A DNA stretch of 64,000 bases from Acidobacteriota bacterium (GTDB lineage Bacteria > Acidobacteriota > Thermoanaerobaculia > UBA5066), in assembly GCA_008363385.1 (NCBI GenBank), contig RHKY01000021.1, positions 56,388-120,387 of the forward strand, in the 5' to 3' direction. Under the pieces are notes generated by a model. That model did not search any database. It had not been told where the DNA came from and was given only the letters and a program-made list of their open reading frames with translations. The first letter of the stretch is position 1; every line of letters begins with the position of its first letter. The translations under genes were made by a program, and so were the position numbers. This document shows, piece by piece, positions 45,471 through 54,658 of the stretch.

Positions 45471-47759
45471 TCACCCCCTCTTCCCGCCGAGGAGCGGCAG
45501 GAGCCTCTCCGGCGTGACGGGCGAGTCGAGCACCCTCACACCGACGGCGTCGTAGACCGCGTTGGCGATGGCCGCGGCGGTCGGGATGGTGGCGGGCTCG
45601 CCGATCCCCTTGGCGCCGATCGTGTTGCACTCCCTGTCCTGAGGGTCGATCGCGACCACCACCTGGTCCGGCGGGACGTCCATCGCCGTGGGGACCTTGT
45701 AGTCGTGCCAGTTGGCGTTGACCATCTTCCCGGTCTGCCGGTCGAGGACGCGCCGCTCGGTCCGGGCCAGGCCCAGCCCCATCGCCATCCCGCCGAAGAC
45801 CTGGTTGTCGTACGTCAGCCGGTTCATCGGCCGGCCGCTCTCCTGGGCGGCGACGAGGCGCGTGACGGCCACCTCCCCCGTCCGGGTGTTCACCTCCACC
45901 TCGGCGAAGTGGGCGGCGAAGTCGGAGCTCACCTTCCCCGTCGGGTTCGGGCCGCGGGTCCCGACGCCGACCAGCACCTGCTGCCGCTGGAGGCCCGGGA
46001 CGGCCGTGACGACCAGCTTCTTCGACGGGTCCTTCGTCGAGACGACCTCGCCGCCCGAGAGCGCCAGGTCCGAGGCCGGGAGCTTCATCTCCTCGGCGGC
46101 GAGCGCGAGGAGCTTCCGCTTCACCTCGAACGCCGCCGCGCGGGCCGCCGGCATGTCGGACGGGACCGTCTTGGAGCCGCCGCTCGGACCCGTGTACTGC
46201 GTCGTCCCGGTGTCGGCGTGCTCGACCTGGATCTTCTCGAGCGGGACCCCGAGCTCCTCGGCCACCGTCATCGCCAGGATCGTCTTCGTCCCGGTCCCGA
46301 TGTCGGCGGCCCCCGAGTTGAGGTTCACGCTCCCGTCGGAGAAGAGCTTGACGACGACCGTCGCCGGCGGGCCGCCGCCGTATCCCCAGAGGCAGGCGGC
46401 CATCCCCACGCCGCGCCGGACGGGCCCCGTCCCCTTCTTCCGGGCCCGCGCCTCCTTCCAGCCGAACGCCGCGGCCCCTTCCTTCAGGCACTCGGCGAGG
46501 CCGGTCGATGTGTAGGGCTGGTTCTCGCGGCGCTGGCTCACCTTCGGGACGTTGGCGAGCCGCAGCTCGACCGGGTCGATCCCCAGCTTCCGCGCCAGCT
46601 CGTCGAGGGCCTGCTCGAGCGCCCAGGCGCACTGCGGGAACCCGGGGGCGCGCATCGGGCGGGCGCGGCCGGCGTTGACGTAGGCGCCGTTGTCCTCGGT
46701 CCTCACGTTCGGGCAGAGGTAGAGGTCGGCGGCCATGAACCCCGTGTCGGTCCCGGCGGGGTAGGCGCCGGCCGCCCCCCACGAGACGAACTCGACGGCG
46801 GTGAGGGTGCCGTCCTTCCTCGCCCCGAGCTTCACCCGCATCGTGTTCGGCGGGCGGTTGCCGGTTGCCAGGAACTCCTCCTCGCGGGTGAGGAAGAGCT
46901 TCACCGGGCGGGCGGTCATGCGGGAGAGGAGCGCGGCGACGACGGTGTACTTGCCGGCCTCCAGCTTCGACCCGAATCCGCCCCCCATGTACGAGCCGAT
47001 CACCCGGACGTTGGCCAGCGGCAGCTTCAGGGCCGCGGCGACGGCCTGCTGGACCGCGAAGACCCCCTGCGTCGTGTCCCAGACCGTCAGGCGGTTGCCG
47101 TCCCACTTCACGACCGAGCCGTGCACCTCCATCGGCGCGTGGAGCTCGCAGGCGGTCGAGTAGGTCCGCTCGACGACGGCATGGGCCTCGGCGAAGCCCT
47201 TGGCGAGGTCGCCCCGCTGGTGGACGCTCGGCTCGCCGAGGCGGTTCCCCCCCTCGTGGAGGACGGGGGCCCCGTCCTTCACCGCCTCCTCGTGCGTCAG
47301 GACGAACGGCAGCTCCTCGTAGTCGACCCGGATGGCCGCCAGGGCGTCGCGCGCCTGCTGCGGCGTCTCGGCGGCCACGGCCGCCACCTCGTCCCCCTCG
47401 TGCCGGACGTGCTCGTCGAAGAGCTTCGAGGCGAAGCCGCCGCGCCTGCGGTACCACGGCACGTCGGCCCCCGGCGAGGACGCCGTCAGGACCGCGCGGA
47501 CGCCGGGCATCCTCTCGGCGGCGCTCGTGTCGACCTTCTTCACCTTCGCGTGGGCGTGGGGCGAGCGGAGGATCGCCGCGTGGAGCATGTCCGGCAACGA
47601 GACGTCGAGCGGGTAGACGGCCGAGCCGGAGACCCGCTCGTAGGCGTCGATTCTGGGGAGGCGCTTGCCGACGACCGCCGTCTCTCCCCACGGCGGCATC
47701 TCGGTGGAAGGGGCGGGCGTCTCGGGGACGGGACCCTGGAGCCAGTAGAGGTCGGCCAC
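45471..47759 (-). CDS. Molybdopterin-binding large subunit of an aldehyde/xanthine oxidoreductase (PaoC/YagR type)
   Basis: The 762-residue catalytic subunit begins with an a/b hammerhead domain (LPRIDAYERVSGSAVYPLDV). It continues into the Mo-cofactor domains with GGGFGSKLEAGKY, RAPGFPQCAWALEQALDELA, GAADIGTGTKTI and the active-site glutamate region KGIGEPATIPTAAAIANAVYD. It oxidises aldehydes or N-heterocycles by hydroxylation with water. The substrate is not predictable. It starts with GTG 47759, 3 bp after the small subunit. Confidence 0.9.
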   Translation of the reverse strand: MADLYWLQGPVPETPAPSTEMPPWGETAVVGKRLPRIDAYERVSGSAVYPLDVSLPDMLHAAILRSPHAHAKVKKVDTSAAERMPGVRAVLTASSPGADVPWYRRRGGFASKLFDEHVRHEGDEVAAVAAETPQQARDALAAIRVDYEELPFVLTHEEAVKDGAPVLHEGGNRLGEPSVHQRGDLAKGFAEAHAVVERTYSTACELHAPMEVHGSVVKWDGNRLTVWDTTQGVFAVQQAVAAALKLPLANVRVIGSYMGGGFGSKLEAGKYTVVAALLSRMTARPVKLFLTREEEFLATGNRPPNTMRVKLGARKDGTLTAVEFVSWGAAGAYPAGTDTGFMAADLYLCPNVRTEDNGAYVNAGRARPMRAPGFPQCAWALEQALDELARKLGIDPVELRLANVPKVSQRRENQPYTSTGLAECLKEGAAAFGWKEARARKKGTGPVRRGVGMAACLWGYGGGPPATVVVKLFSDGSVNLNSGAADIGTGTKTILAMTVAEELGVPLEKIQVEHADTGTTQYTGPSGGSKTVPSDMPAARAAAFEVKRKLLALAAEEMKLPASDLALSGGEVVSTKDPSKKLVVTAVPGLQRQQVLVGVGTRGPNPTGKVSSDFAAHFAEVEVNTRTGEVAVTRLVAAQESGRPMNRLTYDNQVFGGMAMGLGLARTERRVLDRQTGKMVNANWHDYKVPTAMDVPPDQVVVAIDPQDRECNTIGAKGIGEPATIPTAAAIANAVYDAVGVRVLDSPVTPERLLPLLGGKRG

Positions 47760-47762
47760 GGC

Positions 47763-48386
47763 TCACCTCCCCGGGGTCGCCTTCAGGTGCGCCGCCTTGT
47801 GGACGGCGCGGAAGATGTGGACGTACGTCCCGCACCGGCAGAGGTTCCCGCTCATCCCGAGCCGGATCTCGTCGATGGTGGGACGCCCCTTCTCGCGCAG
47901 GAGGCCCTCGGCGGCCACCACCTGCCCCGGGGTGCAGTAGCCGCACTGGAAGGCGTCCTCCTCGAGGAAGGCCTGCTGGACCGGCCCCAGCTCCTCCCCC
48001 TTCATCAGCCCCTCGACGGTGGTGACCTCCTTCCCCTCGGCCTCGAGCGCGAGCGTCAGGCACGAGTAGCGCGGCACGCCGTCGATCAGGACCGTGCAGG
48101 CGCCGCACTCGCCCCGCTCGCAGCCGGGCTTCGTCCCGGTCAGGCCGAGCCGGTCGCGGAGGACGGTGACCAGCGTCCAGCGCGGCTCGACGAGGAGGCG
48201 GTGCGTCCTCCCGTTGACCGACAGGGTCAGCGGGACCGGCTCGCCCGGCGGGGAGGCTTCCTTCGCCGGCGGCGCCTTCTCGGCCAGCGCCTCCGTGGCC
48301 GCGGCCACGCCGACGGCGGCGGTCCCGACGGCCTCGAGGAAACCGCGGCGGCTGACGCCCGACGTCTCGTCCCGCTTCTCGGTCAT
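47763..48386 (-). CDS. [2Fe-2S] small subunit with Tat signal (PaoA/YagT type)
   Basis: The 207-residue protein starts with a twin-arginine signal (SRRGFLEAVGTAAVGVAAA), so the folded complex is exported to the periplasm. A plant-type ferredoxin cluster follows (CERGECGACTVLIDG with a later C in YSCLTLA). A second cluster domain holds CGYCTPGQVVAAEGLL and GNLCRCGTYVHIF. It heads the PaoABC-type operon; no XdhC/PaoD chaperone is in the window. ATG 48386 is chosen over longer frames. A TAACAT box lies at 48448-48453. Confidence 0.92.
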   Translation of the reverse strand: MTEKRDETSGVSRRGFLEAVGTAAVGVAAATEALAEKAPPAKEASPPGEPVPLTLSVNGRTHRLLVEPRWTLVTVLRDRLGLTGTKPGCERGECGACTVLIDGVPRYSCLTLALEAEGKEVTTVEGLMKGEELGPVQQAFLEEDAFQCGYCTPGQVVAAEGLLREKGRPTIDEIRLGMSGNLCRCGTYVHIFRAVHKAAHLKATPGR

Positions 48387-48447
48387 GGGCCCCTCCTCGG
48401 CCGGGGCCTTCGCGGGTGGACGCGGCCCCGGCCGGCTGTGAAAGGCG

Positions 48448-48453
48448 ATGTTA
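48448..48453 (-). promoter_or_regulatory. Putative -10 box (TAACAT) of the PaoABC-type operon
   Basis: TAACAT on the minus strand lies 61 nt before ATG 48386, in the gap divergent from the GGDEF gene. Confidence 0.3.
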
Positions 48454-48543
48454 GACCTCCACGAAGGATGGCGGGGCGTGCCGCCCGGGGAGGCCGCGCC
48501 CCCGGCTTCCCGCGCCATCCCCGGTGAGATCATCCCCTCGTCC

Positions 48544-51500
48544 ATGACAGCGCGGGCGCTGGCGACCGCCTTTGCGATCGGCCTCTTCTGCGTTCCCGCT
48601 GCCCCGGGGGCGCAAGAGCGGTCCGGCGGGGTCCGCCTGGTGGCGGGGGGCCGGAGGCTCGGCCTGCGCGAGGGCCTCCCGTCGCTGATGGTCCGCGCCC
48701 TCCTCGTCGGGAGGGACGGGACGCTCTGGGCCGGGACGGACCAGGGGCTGGCCCGGATCGCCTCGGGAGAGGTGGAGACGCTGCGGCCGGGTCCGGACGG
48801 GCCACCCGCGGTGACCGGGCTGGCCGAGCGAGCCGACGGCCGCCTCCTCGTCGTGGCCGGGCACCGCCGCCTCCTCGCCGGCGACGGCCTCTCGCTGAGG
48901 CCGCTGCCGCTCCCGGCAGGGATGCAGCCTCCCCTCCGCTCCCCGGTGGCGCACGGGGACGGGACGCTCCTCCTGTCGCGCGGACGGCCGTGGCTCCTCC
49001 GCGCCGACGGCTCGTTCACGCCGGTCTCCGTGCGGGGGCTTCCGGAGCCGTCCTTCCTCCGGCTCGCCCCCGGCGGGGACGGCCTCGTCTGGGGAGCCCG
49101 ACCGGGCGAGGTGGTCGCGCTGCGCCTCTCGCCCGACGGGACGAGCGCCGAGCCTCTTCGCCGTCTGGGGCCCGAGGACGGGCTGACCTCCGGCGGGGCG
49201 ACGGGGATCGTCCGGCACGGCTCGGGCGTGGCGTTCTCCGGGGCGGACTCCCTCCTCGTCGTCGACGGCGAGGCCGCGAGGCGCGTGCCCTACCCCGCCG
49301 GCCTCCCCGGCTCCTTCCACGCGCTCGCCTCCTCCCCGGACGGCGAGCTCTTCCTCGGGTGCGAGGACGGGGTCTACCGGCTCGACGCGTCCACGGGGAC
49401 GCTCGCCCGCCTCGCCGCTGCGGGAGGGCTCGGCAGCTCGGCGGTCCTCTCGCTGGCGTTCGACCGACGCGGGAACCTCTGGATCGGCACGCACGGCGAG
49501 GGGCTCGGCGTCGCGCTCACCGGGTCGGGCGTCCTCTTCGTGGAGGCGGACGGGGCGCCGGCCCGCTCGGTCGTCCCGCTCGGAGGGGACCGCGCTCTGG
49601 TCTCGACGGGCCAGCGTCTCCACCTCGTCCGGCTCGGCGCGCGCGGACGCGACCCGGAGTCCACCGAGGTCGCGGTCCGCGGCGCGGCGCCGCGACAGCT
49701 CCTGGCGGCGCTCGCGGAGGAGCCGGGCGCCTGGCTCGTCGGGAGCGACCGGGGGGTCCTGAGGCTCGGGGCCGGCCCGGCGATCGCGCCGGACCCGCGG
49801 TTCGCCGGGGCCGCGGGAGCGTACGCGGCGGTCCTCCTCCGCTCGTCCTCGGGGACGGTCTGGGCAGGGACGAGCGCCGGGCTGTTCCGTCTGGAGCCAG
49901 GCGCGCCCGGCGCCGCGAGCCAGCCCCTCGGAGAGGGGGAGCAGGCCGTCTTCTCGGGCCTCCTCGACGCGCGTGGCCGCTTCCTGACGGTGGGAGACGG
50001 GCCGCCCGCGCGCCTCCTGGCGGTCGAGGGGAGCGAGGTCCGCACCGTGCTCCTCCCGGGCGGGGGCGCGGCGCCGGACGTCCTCGGCCCGCTTCCCGGG
50101 GGCCGGGTCCTCGTCGCGTTCGAGGACGGCACGCGGAGCGTCCTCGACCCGTCGACCGGAAGGCTCGCGGCGCTGGCCCGGCCGGGCGAGCCGCTCGCGA
50201 CGCTCCTCCCGGCCTCCGTCGCGCCCCTTCCGGACGGCCGGCTGGCCGGGGTTGCCGGGGACGCCGTCGCCGCCGTCTCGCTCGACCCTCCCGCGCTCCT
50301 CGAGCCGCTCCTCTCGCGCGACGAGCTGGACGACGCCGACCTGGCCACCCTCGTCCTCTCCCCGGCGGCCCACGGCCTCCTCTGGGCGTGGACGCTCGGG
50401 CGGGTCGCCCTCTGGCGCCCCGTCCCGCCTCCGCCCCTTCCGCCGCTCGGGGTGACGGCCCGGCGCGCCAGCCCCGGCTCCTGGCCGCTCGAAGGGGGCC
50501 TGCGGCTGCCGCCCGTGCCGAGCGAGGCGGAGCTGCGTTTCTCCTTCCCGGACCCCGCGGGAGCCTCGTCCGTCCGCTTCCGCTGGAGGCTCGCGGGCGA
50601 GCAGACCGCGTGGGGCGTCTGGGACGCCAGCGACCGGGTCCGCCTCGCCAGTCTCTCGACCGGCCGGCACGTCCTCGAGGTGGACGCGCGGGACTCCCAC
50701 GGCCGCTCCCCCGCCGCCCCGGCCCGGTTCGTCGTGGAGGTGGCGCCCCGGTTCTTCGAGACGGGCCCGTTCCGGGCCTCCCTCCTGGCCCTGGTGGCCC
50801 TCCTCTCGGCCACGGCCTGGCGGCTGCGGACGCGCGCCCTCGTCCGGCGGGCCGAGCGGCTGGAGCGGGCCGTCGCCGAGCGGACGCTGGAGCTGGCCGA
50901 CGCCAACGAGCGGCTCCGCGAGGCCTCCCTCGTCGACCCGTTGACGGGGCTCCGGAACCGGCGGTACGTCGCCGAGACCGTCGAGGCGCTCCTCTCGGAG
51001 ACCCGCCGGGGGGTCTCGGCCGCCCTCCGGGAAGGGAAGGCGCCGCCGCGGGTCGGCGTCGTCCTGGCCGACGTGGACCGGTTCAAGTCGGTCAACGACC
51101 GCTTCGGCCACGGCACGGGGGACGAGGTGCTCAAGGGCGTGGCCGCCTCGCTCCGGGCGGCCGTTCGCGGCGGGGACGTGCTCGCCCGCTGGGGAGGGGA
51201 GGAGCTCCTCGTCCTGGCGCGCGTCTCCTCCGAGGAGGAGCTCGCGGCGCTCCTGGAGCGGCTCCGCGCGGCCGTCGAGGAGGGCGTCCCGCCCCTCCCG
51301 GGCGGGGAGCGGGTGACGGCCTCGCTCGGCGCGTCGCTCTTCCCTCCCCTTCCGGCGCGGCCCGAGCTCCTGTCGCTGCGCGAGGTCCTCGCGCTCTCCG
51401 ACGCGGCGCTCTACGAGGCCAAGCGCGCGGGGCGGAACCGGTGGCGGGTCTGCCGCGTCGACGAGGAGAGAGCCGCCGCGCTCGTGGCCGCCCGGGGGAC

Positions 51501-51618
51501 CGAGGCGCTCGCCTCCCTGTTCTCCGGCGGCGCGGGCGAGGCCCTCGCGCAGGGGGTGGCCCGGATCCGGGGAACGGGGGGCACGGAGGCCGGTCCCGGC
51601 GCCGGGCCGGTCGGCTAG
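48544..51618 (+). CDS. Exported-sensor diguanylate cyclase with two-component-regulator propeller
   Basis: The 1024-residue protein has a signal peptide and a long periplasmic propeller with reg_prop repeats (GTLWAGTDQGLARI, GNLWIGTHGEGLGVAL, GTVWAGTSAGLFRL). A Y_Y_Y-like Ig fold (about 650-740) and one transmembrane helix (about 745-767) follow. A coiled coil leads to a C-terminal GGDEF domain. The active-site loop is GGEEL (884-888), and an inhibitory RxxD site (R875-D878) sits exactly five residues before it. It should make cyclic di-GMP with product feedback. The sensed ligand is unknown. ATG 48544 gives the natural signal peptide. Confidence 0.9.
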   Translation: MTARALATAFAIGLFCVPAAPGAQERSGGVRLVAGGRRLGLREGLPSLMVRALLVGRDGTLWAGTDQGLARIASGEVETLRPGPDGPPAVTGLAERADGRLLVVAGHRRLLAGDGLSLRPLPLPAGMQPPLRSPVAHGDGTLLLSRGRPWLLRADGSFTPVSVRGLPEPSFLRLAPGGDGLVWGARPGEVVALRLSPDGTSAEPLRRLGPEDGLTSGGATGIVRHGSGVAFSGADSLLVVDGEAARRVPYPAGLPGSFHALASSPDGELFLGCEDGVYRLDASTGTLARLAAAGGLGSSAVLSLAFDRRGNLWIGTHGEGLGVALTGSGVLFVEADGAPARSVVPLGGDRALVSTGQRLHLVRLGARGRDPESTEVAVRGAAPRQLLAALAEEPGAWLVGSDRGVLRLGAGPAIAPDPRFAGAAGAYAAVLLRSSSGTVWAGTSAGLFRLEPGAPGAASQPLGEGEQAVFSGLLDARGRFLTVGDGPPARLLAVEGSEVRTVLLPGGGAAPDVLGPLPGGRVLVAFEDGTRSVLDPSTGRLAALARPGEPLATLLPASVAPLPDGRLAGVAGDAVAAVSLDPPALLEPLLSRDELDDADLATLVLSPAAHGLLWAWTLGRVALWRPVPPPPLPPLGVTARRASPGSWPLEGGLRLPPVPSEAELRFSFPDPAGASSVRFRWRLAGEQTAWGVWDASDRVRLASLSTGRHVLEVDARDSHGRSPAAPARFVVEVAPRFFETGPFRASLLALVALLSATAWRLRTRALVRRAERLERAVAERTLELADANERLREASLVDPLTGLRNRRYVAETVEALLSETRRGVSAALREGKAPPRVGVVLADVDRFKSVNDRFGHGTGDEVLKGVAASLRAAVRGGDVLARWGGEELLVLARVSSEEELAALLERLRAAVEEGVPPLPGGERVTASLGASLFPPLPARPELLSLREVLALSDAALYEAKRAGRNRWRVCRVDEERAAALVAARGTEALASLFSGGAGEALAQGVARIRGTGGTEAGPGAGPVG

Positions 51619-51621
51619 CAT
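51616..51621 (+). promoter_or_regulatory. Putative -10 box (TAGCAT) of the aldo/keto reductase gene
   Basis: TAGCAT overlaps the TAG stop codon of the cyclase gene and lies 39 nt before ATG 51661, which has its own AAAGGAG site. Confidence 0.4.
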
Positions 51622-51660
51622 CTCGGCCGGACCCCCGCCCGGCGCGGAAAGGAGAAGCCG

Positions 51661-52746
51661 ATGCCCCTCGACCACTACGTCACCCTCGGACGCTCCGGCC
51701 TTCGCGTCTCCCCCTTCTGCCTCGGGACGATGACGTTCGGCGAGGACTGGGGGTGGGGCGCCTCGGAGTCCGTCTCCGGGGAGATCCTCGACCGGTACCT
51801 CGACCTGGGCGGGAACTTCGTCGACACGGCCAACTTCTACACGCACGGGCACTCCGAGCGGATCCTGGGCGACCGGCTCGGCTCGCGCCCCCACCGCCGC
51901 CAGCGCGTCGTCCTGGCGACGAAGTTCTTCTCGAACCTCTTCACCGGCGACCCGAACGGCGGCGGCGCCAGCCGCAAGTCGATGACGGCCGCCCTCGAGG
52001 AGTCGCTCCGGCGCCTGCGAACCGACTACGTCGACCTCTACTGGCTCCACGCCTGGGACCGCTTCACCCCGGTCGAGGAGACGATGCGCGCCCTGGACGA
52101 CGCCGTGAGGGCCGGGAAGGTCCGGTACGTCGGCTTCTCGGACACGCCTGCGTGGAAGACCGCACAGGCGCAGACGACGGCCCAGCTCCGCGGGTGGACG
52201 CCGCTCGTGGCGCTGCAGGTGGAGTACTCGCTCCTGGAGCGGACGGTGGAGGGGGAGCTCGTCCCGATGGCCCGCGAGCTGGGGCTCGGCGTCACCCCCT
52301 GGTCCCCCCTCCGGTTCGGCGTCCTGACCGGCAAGCACACGCGCGAGAGCGTGGCCGCCGAGGCCCCCGGGCGGGGGGCGTGGGTGACCGCCTCGCTCGA
52401 CGAGCGGACCTTCGCCGTCCTGGACGTCCTCCGGCGCGTGGCCGAAGAGTGCGGCGCCACGCCCGCGCAGGTCGCCCTCTCGTGGGTTCAGGGGCGGCCG
52501 GGTGTCGCGTCCACGATCCTCGGCGCGCGGACGCTCGCCCAGCTGGAGGAGAACCTCGCCGGGCTCGACCTCCGCCTCTCGGACGGGCAGCGGGCGGCCC
52601 TCGACGAGGTCTCCGCGCCGTCGCTCCCGTTCCCGTGCGGCTTCCTCGCCGGGGCGGGGATGTTCGGGTACGGAGGGACGACGATCGACGGCGAGACCTT
52701 CCCGGTCAACCCGATGGCCCCGAAGGACGACCGGGACCGGTACTGA
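51661..52746 (+). CDS. Aldo/keto reductase
   Basis: The 361-residue TIM-barrel NAD(P)H oxidoreductase shows LRVSPFCLGTMTFGEDWGWG, the catalytic Asp-Tyr region NFVDTANFYTHGHSERILG, VVLATKFF, DYVDLYWLHAWD and QVEYSLLERTVEGELV. A C-terminal cofactor-binding segment holds STILGARTLAQLEENL. It resembles the YajO/Tas-like branch (AKR11/12 type). The physiological substrate is unknown. It appears to be monocistronic. Confidence 0.92.
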   Translation: MPLDHYVTLGRSGLRVSPFCLGTMTFGEDWGWGASESVSGEILDRYLDLGGNFVDTANFYTHGHSERILGDRLGSRPHRRQRVVLATKFFSNLFTGDPNGGGASRKSMTAALEESLRRLRTDYVDLYWLHAWDRFTPVEETMRALDDAVRAGKVRYVGFSDTPAWKTAQAQTTAQLRGWTPLVALQVEYSLLERTVEGELVPMARELGLGVTPWSPLRFGVLTGKHTRESVAAEAPGRGAWVTASLDERTFAVLDVLRRVAEECGATPAQVALSWVQGRPGVASTILGARTLAQLEENLAGLDLRLSDGQRAALDEVSAPSLPFPCGFLAGAGMFGYGGTTIDGETFPVNPMAPKDDRDRY

Positions 52747-52777
52747 CCCGATCCGAGCGGGCCGGCGCCCCTTCGGC

Positions 52778-52783
52778 TAGGAT
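52778..52783 (+). promoter_or_regulatory. Putative -10 box (TAGGAT) of the M16 peptidase operon
   Basis: TAGGAT in the context GGCTAGGATG lies about 65 nt before ATG 52849. The same string recurs before the DPP-IV gene. Confidence 0.35.
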
Positions 52784-52848
52784 GCCGCGGGCGTCCCGCC
52801 CGGGGCGCCGATACGCGGCCTCCGCCGCCCTGCCGATCCGAGGTTCCG

Positions 52849-54648
52849 ATGAGAAGACCGACGACCCGAACGCTCCTGGCCCTCGCCCTCCTCCTCTGTG
52901 TCGCGGCAGCCCTCCCCGCCGCGGCCCAGGAGCTGAAGGCGCAGGAGCACGTCCTCTCCAACGGCATGAAGCTCCTGATGGTCCCCCGCCCCGACGAGCC
53001 GACCGTCTCCGGCGGCTGGGTCGCCCACGTCGGGAGCGCCAACGAGCGCCCCGGCATCACCGGGATCAGCCACCTCTTCGAGCACATGATGTTCAAGGGG
53101 ACGACGACGATCGGGTCGAAGGACCCGAAGCGCGACCTGGCGATCCTGGCCGAGCAGGAGGAGCTGCGGGCCGCCATGCGCGCGGAGGAGTCGAAGGTCC
53201 GTGCGGCCTACCGCCGCGGCGAGGTCGACGACCCGCAGAAGCCCGAGGCCAAGACCGAGGCCTACAAGGAGCTGGAGAAGAAGTTCGACGCGCTCGTCAA
53301 GGAGCAGCGAGACCTCCTCGTGAAGAACGAGTTCGACCGGATCTACACGAAGGCCGGCGGCTCGGGGATGAACGCCTTCACGAACCAGGACATGACGGCC
53401 TACTTCGTCACCGTCCCGAAGAACAAGCTGGAGCTCTGGTTCTGGATGGAGTCCGACCGGCTCCGCGACCCGGTCTTCCGCGAGTTCTACTCGGAGCGGG
53501 ACGTCGTCTTCGAGGAGCGGCGCCTGAGGACCGAGTCGACGCCGACCGGGCGCCTGGACGAGGCGTACGACGCCATGTTCTGGCACAGCCACCCCTACTC
53601 GTGGCCCGTCGTCGGCTACCCGTCGGACATCCCGGCGATCACCAAGGCCCAGGCCGACGAGTACTACGGCCTCTTCTACGCGCCGAACAACCTGACGGCG
53701 ATCCTCGTGGGCGACTTCGACCCGAAGGCCGCCGTCGACCTGGCCGAGCGGTACTTCGGCCGGATCCCGCGCGGAAAGACGGCCCCCCCCGAGATGACGA
53801 CCCTCCCGCCGAAGTGGGAGGCGGAGATGCGCTTCACGGGCGAGGCGGACGCAAACCCGCAGGTGGCCGTCCAGTGGCACACCGTGGCGTTCCAGCACAA
53901 GGACGCCTACGCCCTGGAGGTCCTCGCCCAGCTCCTGAACGGGCGGACCGGGCGCCTCTACAAGTCGCTCGTCCTCCCGCCGAACGCCCCGGCCACCGAG
54001 GCGATGGCCGCCCAGCGGTCGCAGAAGTACGCCGGCTACTTCGGAGTCTTCTCCGAGGTGAAGGACGGCAAGAGCCCCGAGGAGGTCGAGAAGGGTCTCC
54101 TCGCCGAGGTCGAGAGGCTCAAGACGGAGGCGGTCGGCGCCGAGGAGCTCCAGAAGGTGAAGAACAACTTCGCCGCCGGGGCCTTCCGCCGCCTCACCTC
54201 CAACATGGCGATGCTCTTCCAGCTCGTCTTCAACGACGGCCTCGGCGACTGGCGCGAGGTCAACGAGGGGCCGAAGAAGATCCAGGCCGTCACCGCCGAG
54301 GACGTCAAGCGGGTCGCCGCGACCTACCTGACGAAGGAGAACCGCGCGGTGGCCGTCTACACGCGGAAGGCCGGCTCGGCCCCCTCGGCGGACGAGGCGG
54401 CGCTGGCCGAGGTCCCCGAGCAGATGCGGCCGATGGTCAAGCAGTCCCTGGCCCGGGTCGCCGCCGAGACCGACGTCGAGAAGCTCAAGCAGCGGATCGG
54501 GCAGCTGGACGGGCAGATGGGGCAGATGCCGCCGGAGGCCAAGAAGGGCTTCGAGCTGGTGCTCTCGGCGATGAAGGCCCGCGTCGCCGAGCTGGAGAAG
54601 TCGGGGGCGACCGCGGCCAAGCCCGCCGAGCCCGCGAAGAAGGACTGA
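52849..54648 (+). CDS. Exported M16 zinc peptidase, catalytic subunit
   Basis: The 599-residue protein has a signal peptide (LLALALLLCVAAALPAAAQ) and the inverted zinc motif HLFEH (H75, E78, H79) in GISHLFEHMMFKGTTTIG, with the distal Glu in the following helix region. A Lys/Glu-rich insertion (about 90-160) precedes GGSGMNAFTNQDMTAYFVTV. The second half is the non-catalytic M16 lobe, and a coiled-coil tail follows. These enzymes degrade short peptides in the periplasm. The partner gene starts 10 bp downstream, giving a PqqL/processing-peptidase-like pair. Confidence 0.92.
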   Translation: MRRPTTRTLLALALLLCVAAALPAAAQELKAQEHVLSNGMKLLMVPRPDEPTVSGGWVAHVGSANERPGITGISHLFEHMMFKGTTTIGSKDPKRDLAILAEQEELRAAMRAEESKVRAAYRRGEVDDPQKPEAKTEAYKELEKKFDALVKEQRDLLVKNEFDRIYTKAGGSGMNAFTNQDMTAYFVTVPKNKLELWFWMESDRLRDPVFREFYSERDVVFEERRLRTESTPTGRLDEAYDAMFWHSHPYSWPVVGYPSDIPAITKAQADEYYGLFYAPNNLTAILVGDFDPKAAVDLAERYFGRIPRGKTAPPEMTTLPPKWEAEMRFTGEADANPQVAVQWHTVAFQHKDAYALEVLAQLLNGRTGRLYKSLVLPPNAPATEAMAAQRSQKYAGYFGVFSEVKDGKSPEEVEKGLLAEVERLKTEAVGAEELQKVKNNFAAGAFRRLTSNMAMLFQLVFNDGLGDWREVNEGPKKIQAVTAEDVKRVAATYLTKENRAVAVYTRKAGSAPSADEAALAEVPEQMRPMVKQSLARVAAETDVEKLKQRIGQLDGQMGQMPPEAKKGFELVLSAMKARVAELEKSGATAAKPAEPAKKD

Positions 54649-54658
54649 GAGGCGGACG

